From: Streptomyces pyxinae
Lineage (GTDB): Bacteria > Actinomycetota > Actinomycetes > Streptomycetales > Streptomycetaceae
Length of the DNA stretch: 64,000 bases
Direction of reading: 5' to 3'
Assembly: GCF_024756275.1 (NCBI RefSeq)
Contig: NZ_JANUGQ010000016.1
Coordinates: 111,679-175,678, forward strand
The translations under genes were made by a program, and so were the position numbers. Positions 7,688 to 15,315 of this stretch are shown here, piece by piece. Positions within the stretch are counted from its first letter, which is position 1. Each line of letters starts with the position of its first letter. Below the pieces are notes generated by a model. It was not told the origin of the DNA. It did no database searches and saw only the letters and a list, made by a program, of their open reading frames with translations.

Positions 7688-9090
7688 GGCCGCTCCTCCG
7701 CTCCCGGGCGGGCCGGCGCCGGGAACGGCACCGGTACCGGTACCGGCCGGTCCGGTACCGGGTCGACCGGCACCGGGGGCAGCCCCGTCCCGCCGGACCG
7801 GGTGGGCCGCACGGCCAGGATCTGGTCCACGCCCATCCGCCGCTCCTCGAACGCCAGCCCGCTGCCCACCAGGTAGAGCCGCCAGACCCGGGCGGTCGGC
7901 TCACCGACCAACTCCGTGACGGCGTCCCAGCGTTCCTCCAGCCGCCGGTGCCAGGCGGCGATGGTCCGGGGGTAGTGCTCGCGCAGCGCCTCCACCGACC
8001 GCACCTCCAGGCCCGCGCCCTCCAGCAGGTCCACCGTGTTCCCCACCGGGCGCATGTGCATGTCCGGGGCGATGTAGGTCTCGATGAACGCGCCACCGCC
8101 GGGCGCGTCGGCGCCCCGGGACATCTGCTGCACCAGCAGCCTCCCCTTCGGCCGCAGCAGCCCGTACAACTGGGCCGCGAACGCCGGGTATTCGGCGTCG
8201 CCCACGTGCTCACCCATCTCGATGGTGCTCACCGCGTCATAGCCGCCGCCCTCGATGTCCCGGTAGTGGCGTAGCTCCACCTCCACCCGGTCGGCCAGTC
8301 CCTCCCGGGCGATCCGGTCGGCCACGAAGTCCCGTTGCCGGGCGGAGAGGGTGACGGCGGTGACCCGGGCCCTGAACTCCCGGGCCGCGTAAAGGCTCAG
8401 CGAACCCCAGCCGCAGCCGACGTCCAGCAGCCGGGCGCCCTCGGTGAGCCCGAGCTTCCGGCAGATCAGGTCCAGCTTGTCCCGCTGGGCGCCGGCCAGG
8501 CCGTACGCCGGATCGTCCGGTCGGGTCCAGTAGCCGCAGGAGTAGGCCATCGAGTCGTCGAGCAGCAGGGCGTAGAAGTCGTTGGAGAGGTCGTAGTGGT
8601 GGCTGATCGCCGCCCGGTCGCGCGCCGAACTGTGCCGGACCCCCGACAGCTCGGCGCGGGCGGCGCGCGGGGCGGGCGGCCTGGGCCCGAGCACCCCGAG
8701 CCGCAGCGCGGTGGCCGCCGCCTCCGCCAGGTCCCCCGGACGCGGCCGGGGCAGCCCGCCGGGTCCCCGTTCCCGGGCCCATCCCCAGACGGCCCGGAGC
8801 CCGTCGGCCAAGTCGCCGTCGATGTCCAGCTCTCCGGCGATGTACGCCTCCGCCAGCCCGAGTTCACCGGGCTGCCAGAGCAGTCGGCGCAGCGCCCGCC
8901 GGGAGCGCAGCACCACCACGGGCGCCCCCTCGGGTCCCGCCTCACTGCCGTCCCAGGCCCGGAGCCGTACCGGCAGCGGCGCCCGCAGATACCGGGCCAG
9001 CGACCCGGCCAGCCGTTCGGCCACGGACACGGGTCGCGAGAAGCCCGGCGCACCGGTCGGTGTGGTCGGTGCGATCGGTGAGTGGGTCAT
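7684..9090 (-). CDS. Cyclopropane-fatty-acyl-phospholipid synthase-like methyltransferase (second copy)
   Basis: A 468-residue SAM-dependent methyltransferase of the CFA synthase family, which transfers methyl/methylene to unsaturated phospholipid acyl chains. Visible features are ISHHYDLSNDFYALLLDD, the SAM motif LLDVGCGWGSLSLYAA, IEMGEHVG and the Tyr/His-rich end region. A Pro/Val-rich low-complexity tail of about 30 residues follows the catalytic domain. ATG at 9090 overlaps the stop of the upstream paralogue by 4 bases. The two tandem paralogues differ in motif I (DVGCGWG against EIGTGWG), suggesting distinct acyl positions or sequential steps. Confidence 0.88.
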   Translation of the reverse strand: MTHSPIAPTTPTGAPGFSRPVSVAERLAGSLARYLRAPLPVRLRAWDGSEAGPEGAPVVVLRSRRALRRLLWQPGELGLAEAYIAGELDIDGDLADGLRAVWGWARERGPGGLPRPRPGDLAEAAATALRLGVLGPRPPAPRAARAELSGVRHSSARDRAAISHHYDLSNDFYALLLDDSMAYSCGYWTRPDDPAYGLAGAQRDKLDLICRKLGLTEGARLLDVGCGWGSLSLYAAREFRARVTAVTLSARQRDFVADRIAREGLADRVEVELRHYRDIEGGGYDAVSTIEMGEHVGDAEYPAFAAQLYGLLRPKGRLLVQQMSRGADAPGGGAFIETYIAPDMHMRPVGNTVDLLEGAGLEVRSVEALREHYPRTIAAWHRRLEERWDAVTELVGEPTARVWRLYLVGSGLAFEERRMGVDQILAVRPTRSGGTGLPPVPVDPVPDRPVPVPVPFPAPARPGAEERP

Positions 9091-10448
9091 CGCGCGTTCT
9101 CCTTTCCGCTGCCCCCGGCGGCACGGACAGCGGGGACAGCCCCGGCGGCACGGGCACGGGGGACAGTCGCGGCACCGAGGTCGGCGGCCGACAGCGCCAG
9201 TTGGCGTACGTCCAGATAACGGGCGCGGAACCCGGCCTCCGAGTAGGCGAGATACAGCTCCCACATCCGCCGGAAGACGGCGTCGAAGCCGAGCGCTGCC
9301 ACCTCGGCCGCCCGGCCGGTGAACCGCTCCCGCCAGAGCCGCAGGGTCTCGGCGTAGTGGGCGCCGTAGCCGTCGTCGGCCGTGATCCGCAGCCCGGCCC
9401 GCCCGGCCTCCCGGCGGACGGCCTCGGGGGAGGGGATGAGCCCGCCGGGGAAGATGTACTCGCTGATCCAGGTGTGGGTACGGGCGGTGGCCAGCATCCG
9501 GTCGTGCGGCATGGTGATCGCCTGGAGCGCCACCCGCCCGCCGGGCGCCAGCCGCTCCCGGAGGGTACGGAAGTAGACCGGCCAGTAGTCGGCGCCGACC
9601 GCCTCGATCATCTCCACGCTGACCACGGCGTCGTACGCGCCCGTCACCTGGCGGTAGTCGCACAGCTCGACCGTGACCCGGTCCGCCTGCCCGGCCTCCC
9701 GCACCCGGCGCAGGGCCAGTTCGCGCTGCTCGGCGGAGAGGGTGACCGAGCGGACCACGGCACCGCGCCGGGCGGCCCGTATCGCCAGCTCGCCCCAGCC
9801 GGTGCCGATCTCCAGCAGCCGGGTGCCCGGACCGACCCCGGCCAGGTCCAGCAGCCGGTCGATCTTCCGGTGCTGGGCCGCCTCGAAGTCCTCGGCGGTG
9901 CCCGGCAGTCGGCCGAAGACCGCCGAGGAGTAGGACAGGCTCGGGTCCAGGAAGAGCGCGAACAGCTCGTTGGAGAGGTCGTAGTGGCGGCGGATGTTCT
10001 CCCGGGAGCCGGCCACCGTGTTCCGCTGGTCCTCCGGGCGGCGGCGTACCCAGAGCCCGCGAAGCCGCCGCAGCGGGGCGGGCACCAGTTCGTCCACCCC
10101 GGCGGCGAGCACGGTCAGCACGCCCACCAGGTCGTCCGCCTCCCACTCGCCGGCCATGTACGACTCACCGAACCCGATCAGCCCGCCGGCGCCGATCCGC
10201 CGGTGGAACGCGTCGGGCTTCCGCACCCACAGCAACGGACCTTTCCCGACCGCTGGTTCACCGCCCCACCGGACCCGGAGCGGCAGCCGCCCCAGGGCCC
10301 GCCGCAGCAGGGTCCGGGCCACGGCCGTCCGGAGGCCCGAGACACGCGGCACCCGGGCCACTCCTGGCCAGACGGCCGGATCCACGGACGCGGCTGCCGG
10401 GTCCGCCGGGCGGCCGGTGACTGGGGAGGTCGTCGTCGAAAGGGTCAC
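9087..10448 (-). CDS. Cyclopropane-fatty-acyl-phospholipid synthase-like methyltransferase (first copy)
   Basis: A 453-residue CFA-synthase-like methyltransferase with RRHYDLSNELFALFLDP, the SAM motif LLEIGTGWGELAIRAA, VSVEMIEAVG (the catalytic-region motif of this family) and the C-terminal substrate region HYAETLRLWRERF. GTG at 10448 is preferred over an upstream ATG at 10487, because GTGA overlaps the stop of the DUF1365 gene and AAGAAGG lies at ribosome-binding distance. It shares an operon with an FAD oxidoreductase and DUF1365. In proteobacteria this trio is linked to synthesis of modified (methylated, cyclopropane or furan) fatty acids and to singlet-oxygen responses. Confidence 0.9.
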   Translation of the reverse strand: MTLSTTTSPVTGRPADPAAASVDPAVWPGVARVPRVSGLRTAVARTLLRRALGRLPLRVRWGGEPAVGKGPLLWVRKPDAFHRRIGAGGLIGFGESYMAGEWEADDLVGVLTVLAAGVDELVPAPLRRLRGLWVRRRPEDQRNTVAGSRENIRRHYDLSNELFALFLDPSLSYSSAVFGRLPGTAEDFEAAQHRKIDRLLDLAGVGPGTRLLEIGTGWGELAIRAARRGAVVRSVTLSAEQRELALRRVREAGQADRVTVELCDYRQVTGAYDAVVSVEMIEAVGADYWPVYFRTLRERLAPGGRVALQAITMPHDRMLATARTHTWISEYIFPGGLIPSPEAVRREAGRAGLRITADDGYGAHYAETLRLWRERFTGRAAEVAALGFDAVFRRMWELYLAYSEAGFRARYLDVRQLALSAADLGAATVPRARAAGAVPAVRAAGGSGKENAR

Positions 10449-11239
10449 GTCATGCCTTCTTGCGTCGGGTGCGGGGGACGGGGACACACGGGCAGCCCGC
10501 GCAGTAACAGCCGGATGCCGTGGTGGCGGATGCCGGCCGAGACCTTCGCCGTGGGCCAGGGCCGGCGCAGCGCCATGGCCAGCAGCCGCCCGGGGGTGGC
10601 CGGCCGGTGGACGCCCCGGACGGTGGCGGTGAACGGCCGTTCCTCGCCGCGCCGCAACTGGACGGTGAGGTCCAGTCGTCGGCCCGGCTCGGGCAGCCGC
10701 ATCCGGTAGGCGCCGTCCACCGGGAAGAACGGCGACACATAGAAGTCCTTGGCCACCTCGGCCCGGCCGTCGCCGTCGGTCCGGAGCAGATAGCAGTGGC
10801 GCTCGCCGTAGGTGTTGTGGACCTCGGCCACCACGCAGACCAGGGCCCCGGCGGTGTCATGGCACCAGTACAGCGAGAGCGGGTTGAAGACGTGCCCGAA
10901 CACCCGGGCGTGCGCCAGCATCAGCACCCGGCCGCCGCCCAGGTCGATCCCGCGCGCGGCCAGCCAGCCGTCCAGACCGGCGCGTATCGAGGGCGCCGTG
11001 CCACCGAAGTGGTCGCGCGGGTCGAACCGCGCCAGCGGACGCAGCGCCCGGGGCGGCACGGGCAGCCGGTCCAGGTCGACCAGCCAGAGATGGGTACGGG
11101 TCCGGAAGCCGTGGCGCAGCGGCGCGGTCCGCGCGTGCCCCACCACGCACTCGTACAGCGCGGGCACCGCGACCTCCCCCCGGGTGCCGTCCGGTTCCTC
11201 CCCGGTGCCGTCCGGCGCGGGTGGGGGAGCCGCGCTCAC
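10445..11239 (-). CDS. DUF1365 family protein
   Basis: About 264 residues with DUF1365 features: ALYECVVGHARTAPLRHGF at the N-terminus, FGHVFNPLSLYWC, AEVHNTYGERHCYLL and KDFYVSPFFPVDGAYRM. The family has no settled biochemical function, but it is almost always next to an FAD oxidoreductase and a CFA-type methyltransferase, as here. The start is GTG at 11239, whose GTGA overlaps the stop of the oxidoreductase; GTG at 11242 is equally possible. No signal peptide is seen. A role in presenting or modifying acyl chains is inference from gene order. Confidence 0.85.
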   Translation of the reverse strand: MSAAPPPAPDGTGEEPDGTRGEVAVPALYECVVGHARTAPLRHGFRTRTHLWLVDLDRLPVPPRALRPLARFDPRDHFGGTAPSIRAGLDGWLAARGIDLGGGRVLMLAHARVFGHVFNPLSLYWCHDTAGALVCVVAEVHNTYGERHCYLLRTDGDGRAEVAKDFYVSPFFPVDGAYRMRLPEPGRRLDLTVQLRRGEERPFTATVRGVHRPATPGRLLAMALRRPWPTAKVSAGIRHHGIRLLLRGLPVCPRPPHPTQEGMT

Positions 11240-12495
11240 CACACCACCCCCAGCGCCACCGCCGCCTCGACCCCCGAGCGGCAGCCGTCCTCGTGGAACC
11301 CCCAGCCGTGGTACGCCCCCGCGAAGGCGGTCACCGGCGTGTTGAGCTCCGGCAGCCGGCGCTGGGCGGCGACCGAGGCGGGCGTGTACACCGGGTGCTC
11401 GTACACCATCCGGGCCAGTACCCGGTCCGGGGCCACCCGCTCCCCGGCGTTGAGGGTGACCACATGGTCGGCGGGCGCGTCCAGCCGCTGGAGCCGGTTC
11501 ATGTCGTAGCTGACGCACACCGTGTCGGCGCCGGCCGCGCACGAGGGCAGCAGATAGTTCCAAGAGGCCCGGGCCCCCGGGGTGCGGGGCAGCACCGAGG
11601 CGTCGGAGTGCAGCACGGTCGGATTGCGGGAGTAGCGGAACGCCCCCAGCACCCGGCGCTCCTCCTCCGTGGCGTCCCCCAGGAGCCGCAGCGCCTGGTC
11701 CGGGTGGACGGCCAGCACCACGGCGGCGTACTCCCGCTCCTCGCCGTCCCCGGTCACCACCCGGGCCCGGTCGGCCCCCCGTGCCACGGTCCGCACCGGG
11801 CACGCCGTACGCACCGTGGCGATCTGCTTGGCGACCCGGTCCACGTACTCCCGAGAGCCGCCGGTCACCGTCTTCCACCGGGGCGACCCGGTGAGGGACA
11901 GCAGCCCGTGGTGGGCGAGGAACCGGAACAGATAGCGCGCCGGATACCGCAGCGCCGTACCCGGCGAACAGGACCAGACCGCCGACACCAGCGGCGTCAT
12001 GAAGTGCGAGACGAAGTACGCCGAGTAGCCGCCGTCGCTGAGGAACTGCCCGAGCGTGTACGGGGTTTCCCCGCCACGCGCCAGCAACCGCCGGGCCGCC
12101 CGGTGGAACCGGGGCACCTCCAGCAGCATCCGCAGATACGCACCCCGCCGCGTCCCCGGCCCGCCGAACAGCCCCGCCGTGCCCCGGGCCCCCGCGTACT
12201 CCAGCCCGCAGCCCTCGCACCGCACCGACATGCTCATCTCGGAGTCCTGGGTGGCGATCCCGAGTTCCCCGAAGAGCCGCAACAGGTGCGGGTACGTCCG
12301 CTCGTTGTGCACGATGAACCCGCTGTCCACCGCCAGCGTCCGGCCGTCCGCCCCGGTCACCTCATGGGTGTGCGCATGGCCCCCGAGCCGCGCGTCGGCC
12401 TCGTACAGCGTGACGTCGCAGGCCCGGCCCAGCACATACGCGGCCGTCAGCCCCGCGACCCCGCCGCCCACCACCGCCACGGCTCGCCGTCCCAT
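11236..12495 (-). CDS. FAD-dependent amine-oxidase-like oxidoreductase
   Basis: A 419-residue flavoprotein. The Rossmann motif AVVGGGVAGLTAAYVLGR is at the N-terminus, followed by LYEADARLGGHAHTHEV, the second flavin-associated motif of the amine-oxidase/desaturase superfamily. The GWGFHEDGCRSGVEAA end segment is the C-terminal FAD-binding motif. It is the first gene of the five-gene overlapping operon. Relatives next to DUF1365 and CFA-like genes act in modified fatty-acid formation (for example desaturation toward furan fatty acids in Rhodobacter). The exact reaction here is unknown. Confidence 0.88.
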   Translation of the reverse strand: MGRRAVAVVGGGVAGLTAAYVLGRACDVTLYEADARLGGHAHTHEVTGADGRTLAVDSGFIVHNERTYPHLLRLFGELGIATQDSEMSMSVRCEGCGLEYAGARGTAGLFGGPGTRRGAYLRMLLEVPRFHRAARRLLARGGETPYTLGQFLSDGGYSAYFVSHFMTPLVSAVWSCSPGTALRYPARYLFRFLAHHGLLSLTGSPRWKTVTGGSREYVDRVAKQIATVRTACPVRTVARGADRARVVTGDGEEREYAAVVLAVHPDQALRLLGDATEEERRVLGAFRYSRNPTVLHSDASVLPRTPGARASWNYLLPSCAAGADTVCVSYDMNRLQRLDAPADHVVTLNAGERVAPDRVLARMVYEHPVYTPASVAAQRRLPELNTPVTAFAGAYHGWGFHEDGCRSGVEAAVALGVVW

Positions 12496-12632
12496 GCACC
12501 CCGCCTCTCGCGTTCCGCAACTGCGCGTACGCGGGTGATTCGGGGTGTGCCGGTGACCGGATTGGTCCGAGTGTCAGAAAATCCGTGCGCCGGTGACCCG
12601 GGTCCGGGAAGTCCTCGCGGCGGTGAGCGGGG

Positions 12633-12830
12633 TCAGAGCTCGACGACGGTGACCTGCCCGCCGCACAGCGCGATCAGGTCGTCCGGGTCGGAGGTCAGCA
12701 CCGTGACGGGCCCCGGTGCGTCGAGCGCGGTGGCGCAGAGCATGGCGTCGATGGCGTCCTTGTGGCCGTGCAGCCCGGCGTCGGCGAGAAGTGTGGTGGC
12801 GCGTCGGGCGACCGGCTCCCGGCGGCGGAC
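12633..12830 (-). pseudogene. C-terminal remnant of a PIN-domain protein
   Basis: On the reverse strand a 65-codon frame ends at TGA 12633-12635 and reads HKDAIDAMLCATALDAPG then VTVLTSDPDDLIALCGG. This is the typical last third of a PIN-domain ribonuclease (VapC-like), with the conserved Asp of AIDAML and the TSDPDDL strand-turn. It is cut by an in-frame TAA at 12831-12833, and no N-terminal part or start is present. I read it as the decayed stump of a toxin-antitoxin or similar locus. Confidence 0.7.
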
Positions 12831-12990
12831 TTAAACCCGGACGGTGAGGGCGGCCCGGCGGCACACCCACCGGGCCACCCCCGAAGTCGCCGCCGGCTTC
12901 GGCGCGTATGCCCATGTCGGCTCGCAGGCTCCACGCTTGCCCTGGGGCGCCTCTAGACTGACCGGGCCCTTCGAGAGGAATTGGTCGGAA

Positions 12991-13458
12991 ATGCACGCAA
13001 ATAGATACCAAGAGGTCGCCATTGCCGCGCTTGGTGCAGCTCCCGACGTTCAGTCGGCAGAGCCCTGGGATCGAGGTGACCACACGCGTGGCTTGCATGT
13101 GACGTTCACGACCGGCTCGCAAGTCTGGTTCGGGACTGCCTGGGCGCATCCTGACGGCATGAAGCCGGATGATGACGTGGTCGTTCACGGCGAAGCCCCC
13201 GCCGAAGTGCCGCTCCCCGACTTGTTCGACAACGGGAAGGTGTCGCCGGCGCGCGCTGCCGAGTACCTGGCTGCTGCCTTCACGAACAGTCGCAACACGG
13301 AGATCCTCTCCGTGGCGGCATACGGGCCGGAAAACTACAACCCGGGCTTCGGGGTGCGGTTCCACAATGGAGCCAGAGCATTCAACGTCATCTACCACGT
13401 GGCTCGGGCCGGGCAAGGCATCAGCGGCCCTGCGTACCAGCTGCCCGACACCTTCTGA
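12991..13458 (+). CDS. Hypothetical protein, 155 residues
   Basis: ATG at 12991 gives a soluble, acidic 155-residue protein (MHANRYQEVAIAALG... ending GPAYQLPDTF). An open frame reaches back to 12844, but the upstream codons look non-coding. No known motif, signal peptide or membrane segment is recognised. It holds several aromatic strands (GLHVTFTTGSQVWFG, GFGVRFHNGARAFNV), suggesting a beta-rich fold. Codon use is less GC-biased than in neighbouring genes, and it lies next to a PIN-domain remnant, so it may be part of a laterally acquired patch. Confidence 0.6.
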   Translation: MHANRYQEVAIAALGAAPDVQSAEPWDRGDHTRGLHVTFTTGSQVWFGTAWAHPDGMKPDDDVVVHGEAPAEVPLPDLFDNGKVSPARAAEYLAAAFTNSRNTEILSVAAYGPENYNPGFGVRFHNGARAFNVIYHVARAGQGISGPAYQLPDTF

Positions 13459-13524
13459 CTCCTTCCGGCGGCAACGAGCCGGAGGGCGCACCACCTGTCC
13501 GTATCACACGTGAGGAGATCTCTG

Positions 13525-13698
13525 ATGGACGACGTGAGCAGGCGTCCCGGGGGCCGTTTCGAACCGGGGTTATGCGAGGGCAGCTGTCCCGTCTGCGGTG
13601 CGGGGGTCGGCTCGGAGAAGGGGCAGCCCACGACCATGCATCAGCGGAACGGTACGGGCACGGAGACCTGCCCCGGGTCGGGTCAGCCGGCCTTGTAG
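13525..13698 (+). CDS. Small Cys-containing hypothetical protein, 57 residues
   Basis: ATG at 13525 is preceded by GAGGAGA at good ribosome-binding distance and opens 57 codons. The product has a CPVCGAG knuckle around residues 24-30 and a second Cys motif, ETCPGSG, near the end, like one-and-a-half zinc-ribbon knuckles. No enzyme motif is seen. It follows the 155-residue gene by 66 bases on the same strand and could be co-transcribed. Short hairpin-like sequences flank it. Function unknown. Confidence 0.5.
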   Translation: MDDVSRRPGGRFEPGLCEGSCPVCGAGVGSEKGQPTTMHQRNGTGTETCPGSGQPAL

Positions 13699-13811
13699 GC
13701 CCGGGGAAGCCTTGCCGGAAGGCCGGGGCGCCTCGCTGAGTCACTGGCATCCGGTGCGCCGGAGGAGGGGGCCTCCGGTGCGCCGGGTCGGACCTGGCGG
13801 GGCGATGGGGT

Positions 13812-15101
13812 TCAGGGCGTGAGGGTCCATTTCTGGTTGGGGGTGCCGGCGCAGGTCCAGAGTTGGGTGGGGGTGGCGTCGGCGGGGTTGTTGTCGCGGA
13901 CGTCCAGGCACTTGTCGGCCGGGAGGTTGACCAGGTCGCGGGTGGCGGTGTTGAGGGACCAGCGCTGGGCGCCGGTGCCGTTGCAGTCCCAGAGCTGGAC
14001 CCGGGTGCCGTCGGCGGTGCCGGCGGAGGCGGCGTCCAGGCACTTGCCGAGGGCCCGTACGGTGCCGTCGGCGCCGACCGTCCAGCGTTGCGCGGCCGTG
14101 CCGTTACAGCCGTAGAGCTGGACCGGGGTGCCGTTGGCGGTCGCGGAGCCCGCCACGTCCAGGCACTTGCCGGCCAGGCCCCGGAGGGTGCCGGCGGCGG
14201 GGGCCGGGCCGTCGGAGGTGGTGACCCGCACATGGTCCACCAGGAGCTGCTGCGGGAGGACGGTGGAGCCGTCGGGGTCGCCCGGCCAGTAGCCGCCCAC
14301 GGCGAGGTTCAGGATGACGAAGAACGGCTTGTTGAACACCCACTGCCGGCCGCCCAGATCAGCGGGGGTGCGGCGCTGGTAGACGGCGCCGTCGACGGAC
14401 CAGGTGATCGCCTCGGGGGACCAGTCGACGGCGAAGGTGTGGAAGGCGTCCGCGACGTTCTGGCCGTTCGGGAGGGTGTAGCCGGCGCCGATGCCCTCGC
14501 CGCCGGAGTAGCCGGGGCCGTGCAGGGTGCCGTGGACGCTACGCGGCTCGAAGCCGACGTTCTCCATGATGTCGATCTCGCCGCTGGCCGGCCAGCCCAC
14601 CTGGCCGATGTCGTTGCCCAGCATCCAGAACGCCGGCCACATGCCCTGGCCGCGCGGCACCTTCATCCGGGCCTCGACATGGCCGTAGGTGGTGGTGAAG
14701 CGGCCGGCCGTGTTGAGCCGGGCGGAGGTGTACTCGCACCGGCCGTACCAGCACTGGTAGTTGCCCGGGTTCTCCCGGCGGGCGGTGATGACCAGCTGGC
14801 CCTGGCCGTTGAGAGCGGCGTTGGCGTTGCCGGCGGTGTAGTACTGACGCTCGTGGTTGGAGACGTTGTCGCCCGTCTCGATCTGCCACTTGGCACCGTT
14901 GACCGGGGAGCCGGCGGGCCCGTCGAAGGTGTCCTCGAAGGTGACGGCCCGTGGGGAGATGGCGGGTGCGGCGGCCCGGTCCGCGGCATCCGGCCCCGGC
15001 GGACCGGCCGGTGCGGACGGGGCGGTGCCGAGAGCGGTGGCCACCAGAGTGGTGGTCACCAGGGCTGCCCGGACGGCCAGTTGGCGGATGCGTGACGGCA
15101 T
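13812..15101 (-). CDS. Secreted GH16 endo-beta-1,3-glucanase with C-terminal CBM13 (ricin-type) domain
   Basis: A 429-residue secreted hydrolase. A signal peptide with Arg and a hydrophobic Ala/Thr/Val core occupies residues 1-33. The GH16 domain (about 50-275) carries the catalytic GEIDIMENVG (ExDxxE, nucleophile and acid Glu) and the substrate-strand motif GQGMWPAFWMLG, typical of laminarinases. A beta-trefoil CBM13 follows (about 290-429), with three QxW repeats (AAQRWTV, GAQRWSL, PNQKWTL) and repeated GKCLDVAG-like units. The likely role is degradation of external fungal or algal beta-1,3-glucan. The start at 15101 (MPSRIR) is chosen for the signal peptide. A LacI-type palindrome lies about 170 bases upstream. 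Confidence 0.93.
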   Translation of the reverse strand: MPSRIRQLAVRAALVTTTLVATALGTAPSAPAGPPGPDAADRAAAPAISPRAVTFEDTFDGPAGSPVNGAKWQIETGDNVSNHERQYYTAGNANAALNGQGQLVITARRENPGNYQCWYGRCEYTSARLNTAGRFTTTYGHVEARMKVPRGQGMWPAFWMLGNDIGQVGWPASGEIDIMENVGFEPRSVHGTLHGPGYSGGEGIGAGYTLPNGQNVADAFHTFAVDWSPEAITWSVDGAVYQRRTPADLGGRQWVFNKPFFVILNLAVGGYWPGDPDGSTVLPQQLLVDHVRVTTSDGPAPAAGTLRGLAGKCLDVAGSATANGTPVQLYGCNGTAAQRWTVGADGTVRALGKCLDAASAGTADGTRVQLWDCNGTGAQRWSLNTATRDLVNLPADKCLDVRDNNPADATPTQLWTCAGTPNQKWTLTP

Positions 15102-15267
15102 GGACGCCTCATTCCGGTGCGGTGGGGGGGAAAGGTGGGAAGGGGGGGGCGGAGGAGGATGCCGGACGGCCCTGGTGGGGTGGGGCCCCGTGGGGTGGGG
15201 GGAGGGCTGGTCCGTACCTCTTCCTCCGGGAAGTGAAGCCGGGGCGGCATGCCCTGTCAATGCCGCT

Positions 15268-15279
15268 GAGAGCGCTCTC
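15268..15279. promoter_or_regulatory. Candidate LacI-family operator GAGAGCGCTCTC upstream of the glucanase
   Basis: A perfect 12-base palindrome centred on GCGC, in context CTGAGAGCGCTCTCCG, in the gap between the glucanase start and the 3' end of the pucR gene. It has the same architecture as the TGGGAGCGCTCCCA operator of the Streptomyces CebR family, so glycan-induced derepression of the glucanase is plausible. No LacI-type regulator gene is in the window. Confidence 0.6.
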
Positions 15280-15315
15280 CGCGGAGCGGGAGGTCGCTCG
15301 CGGGGGCCGGGCGGG

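Noticed and set aside
12844..12990. Upstream extension of the 155-residue hypothetical protein
   Set aside because: Open frame only; codons look non-coding and the ATG at 12991 starts the coherent sequence.
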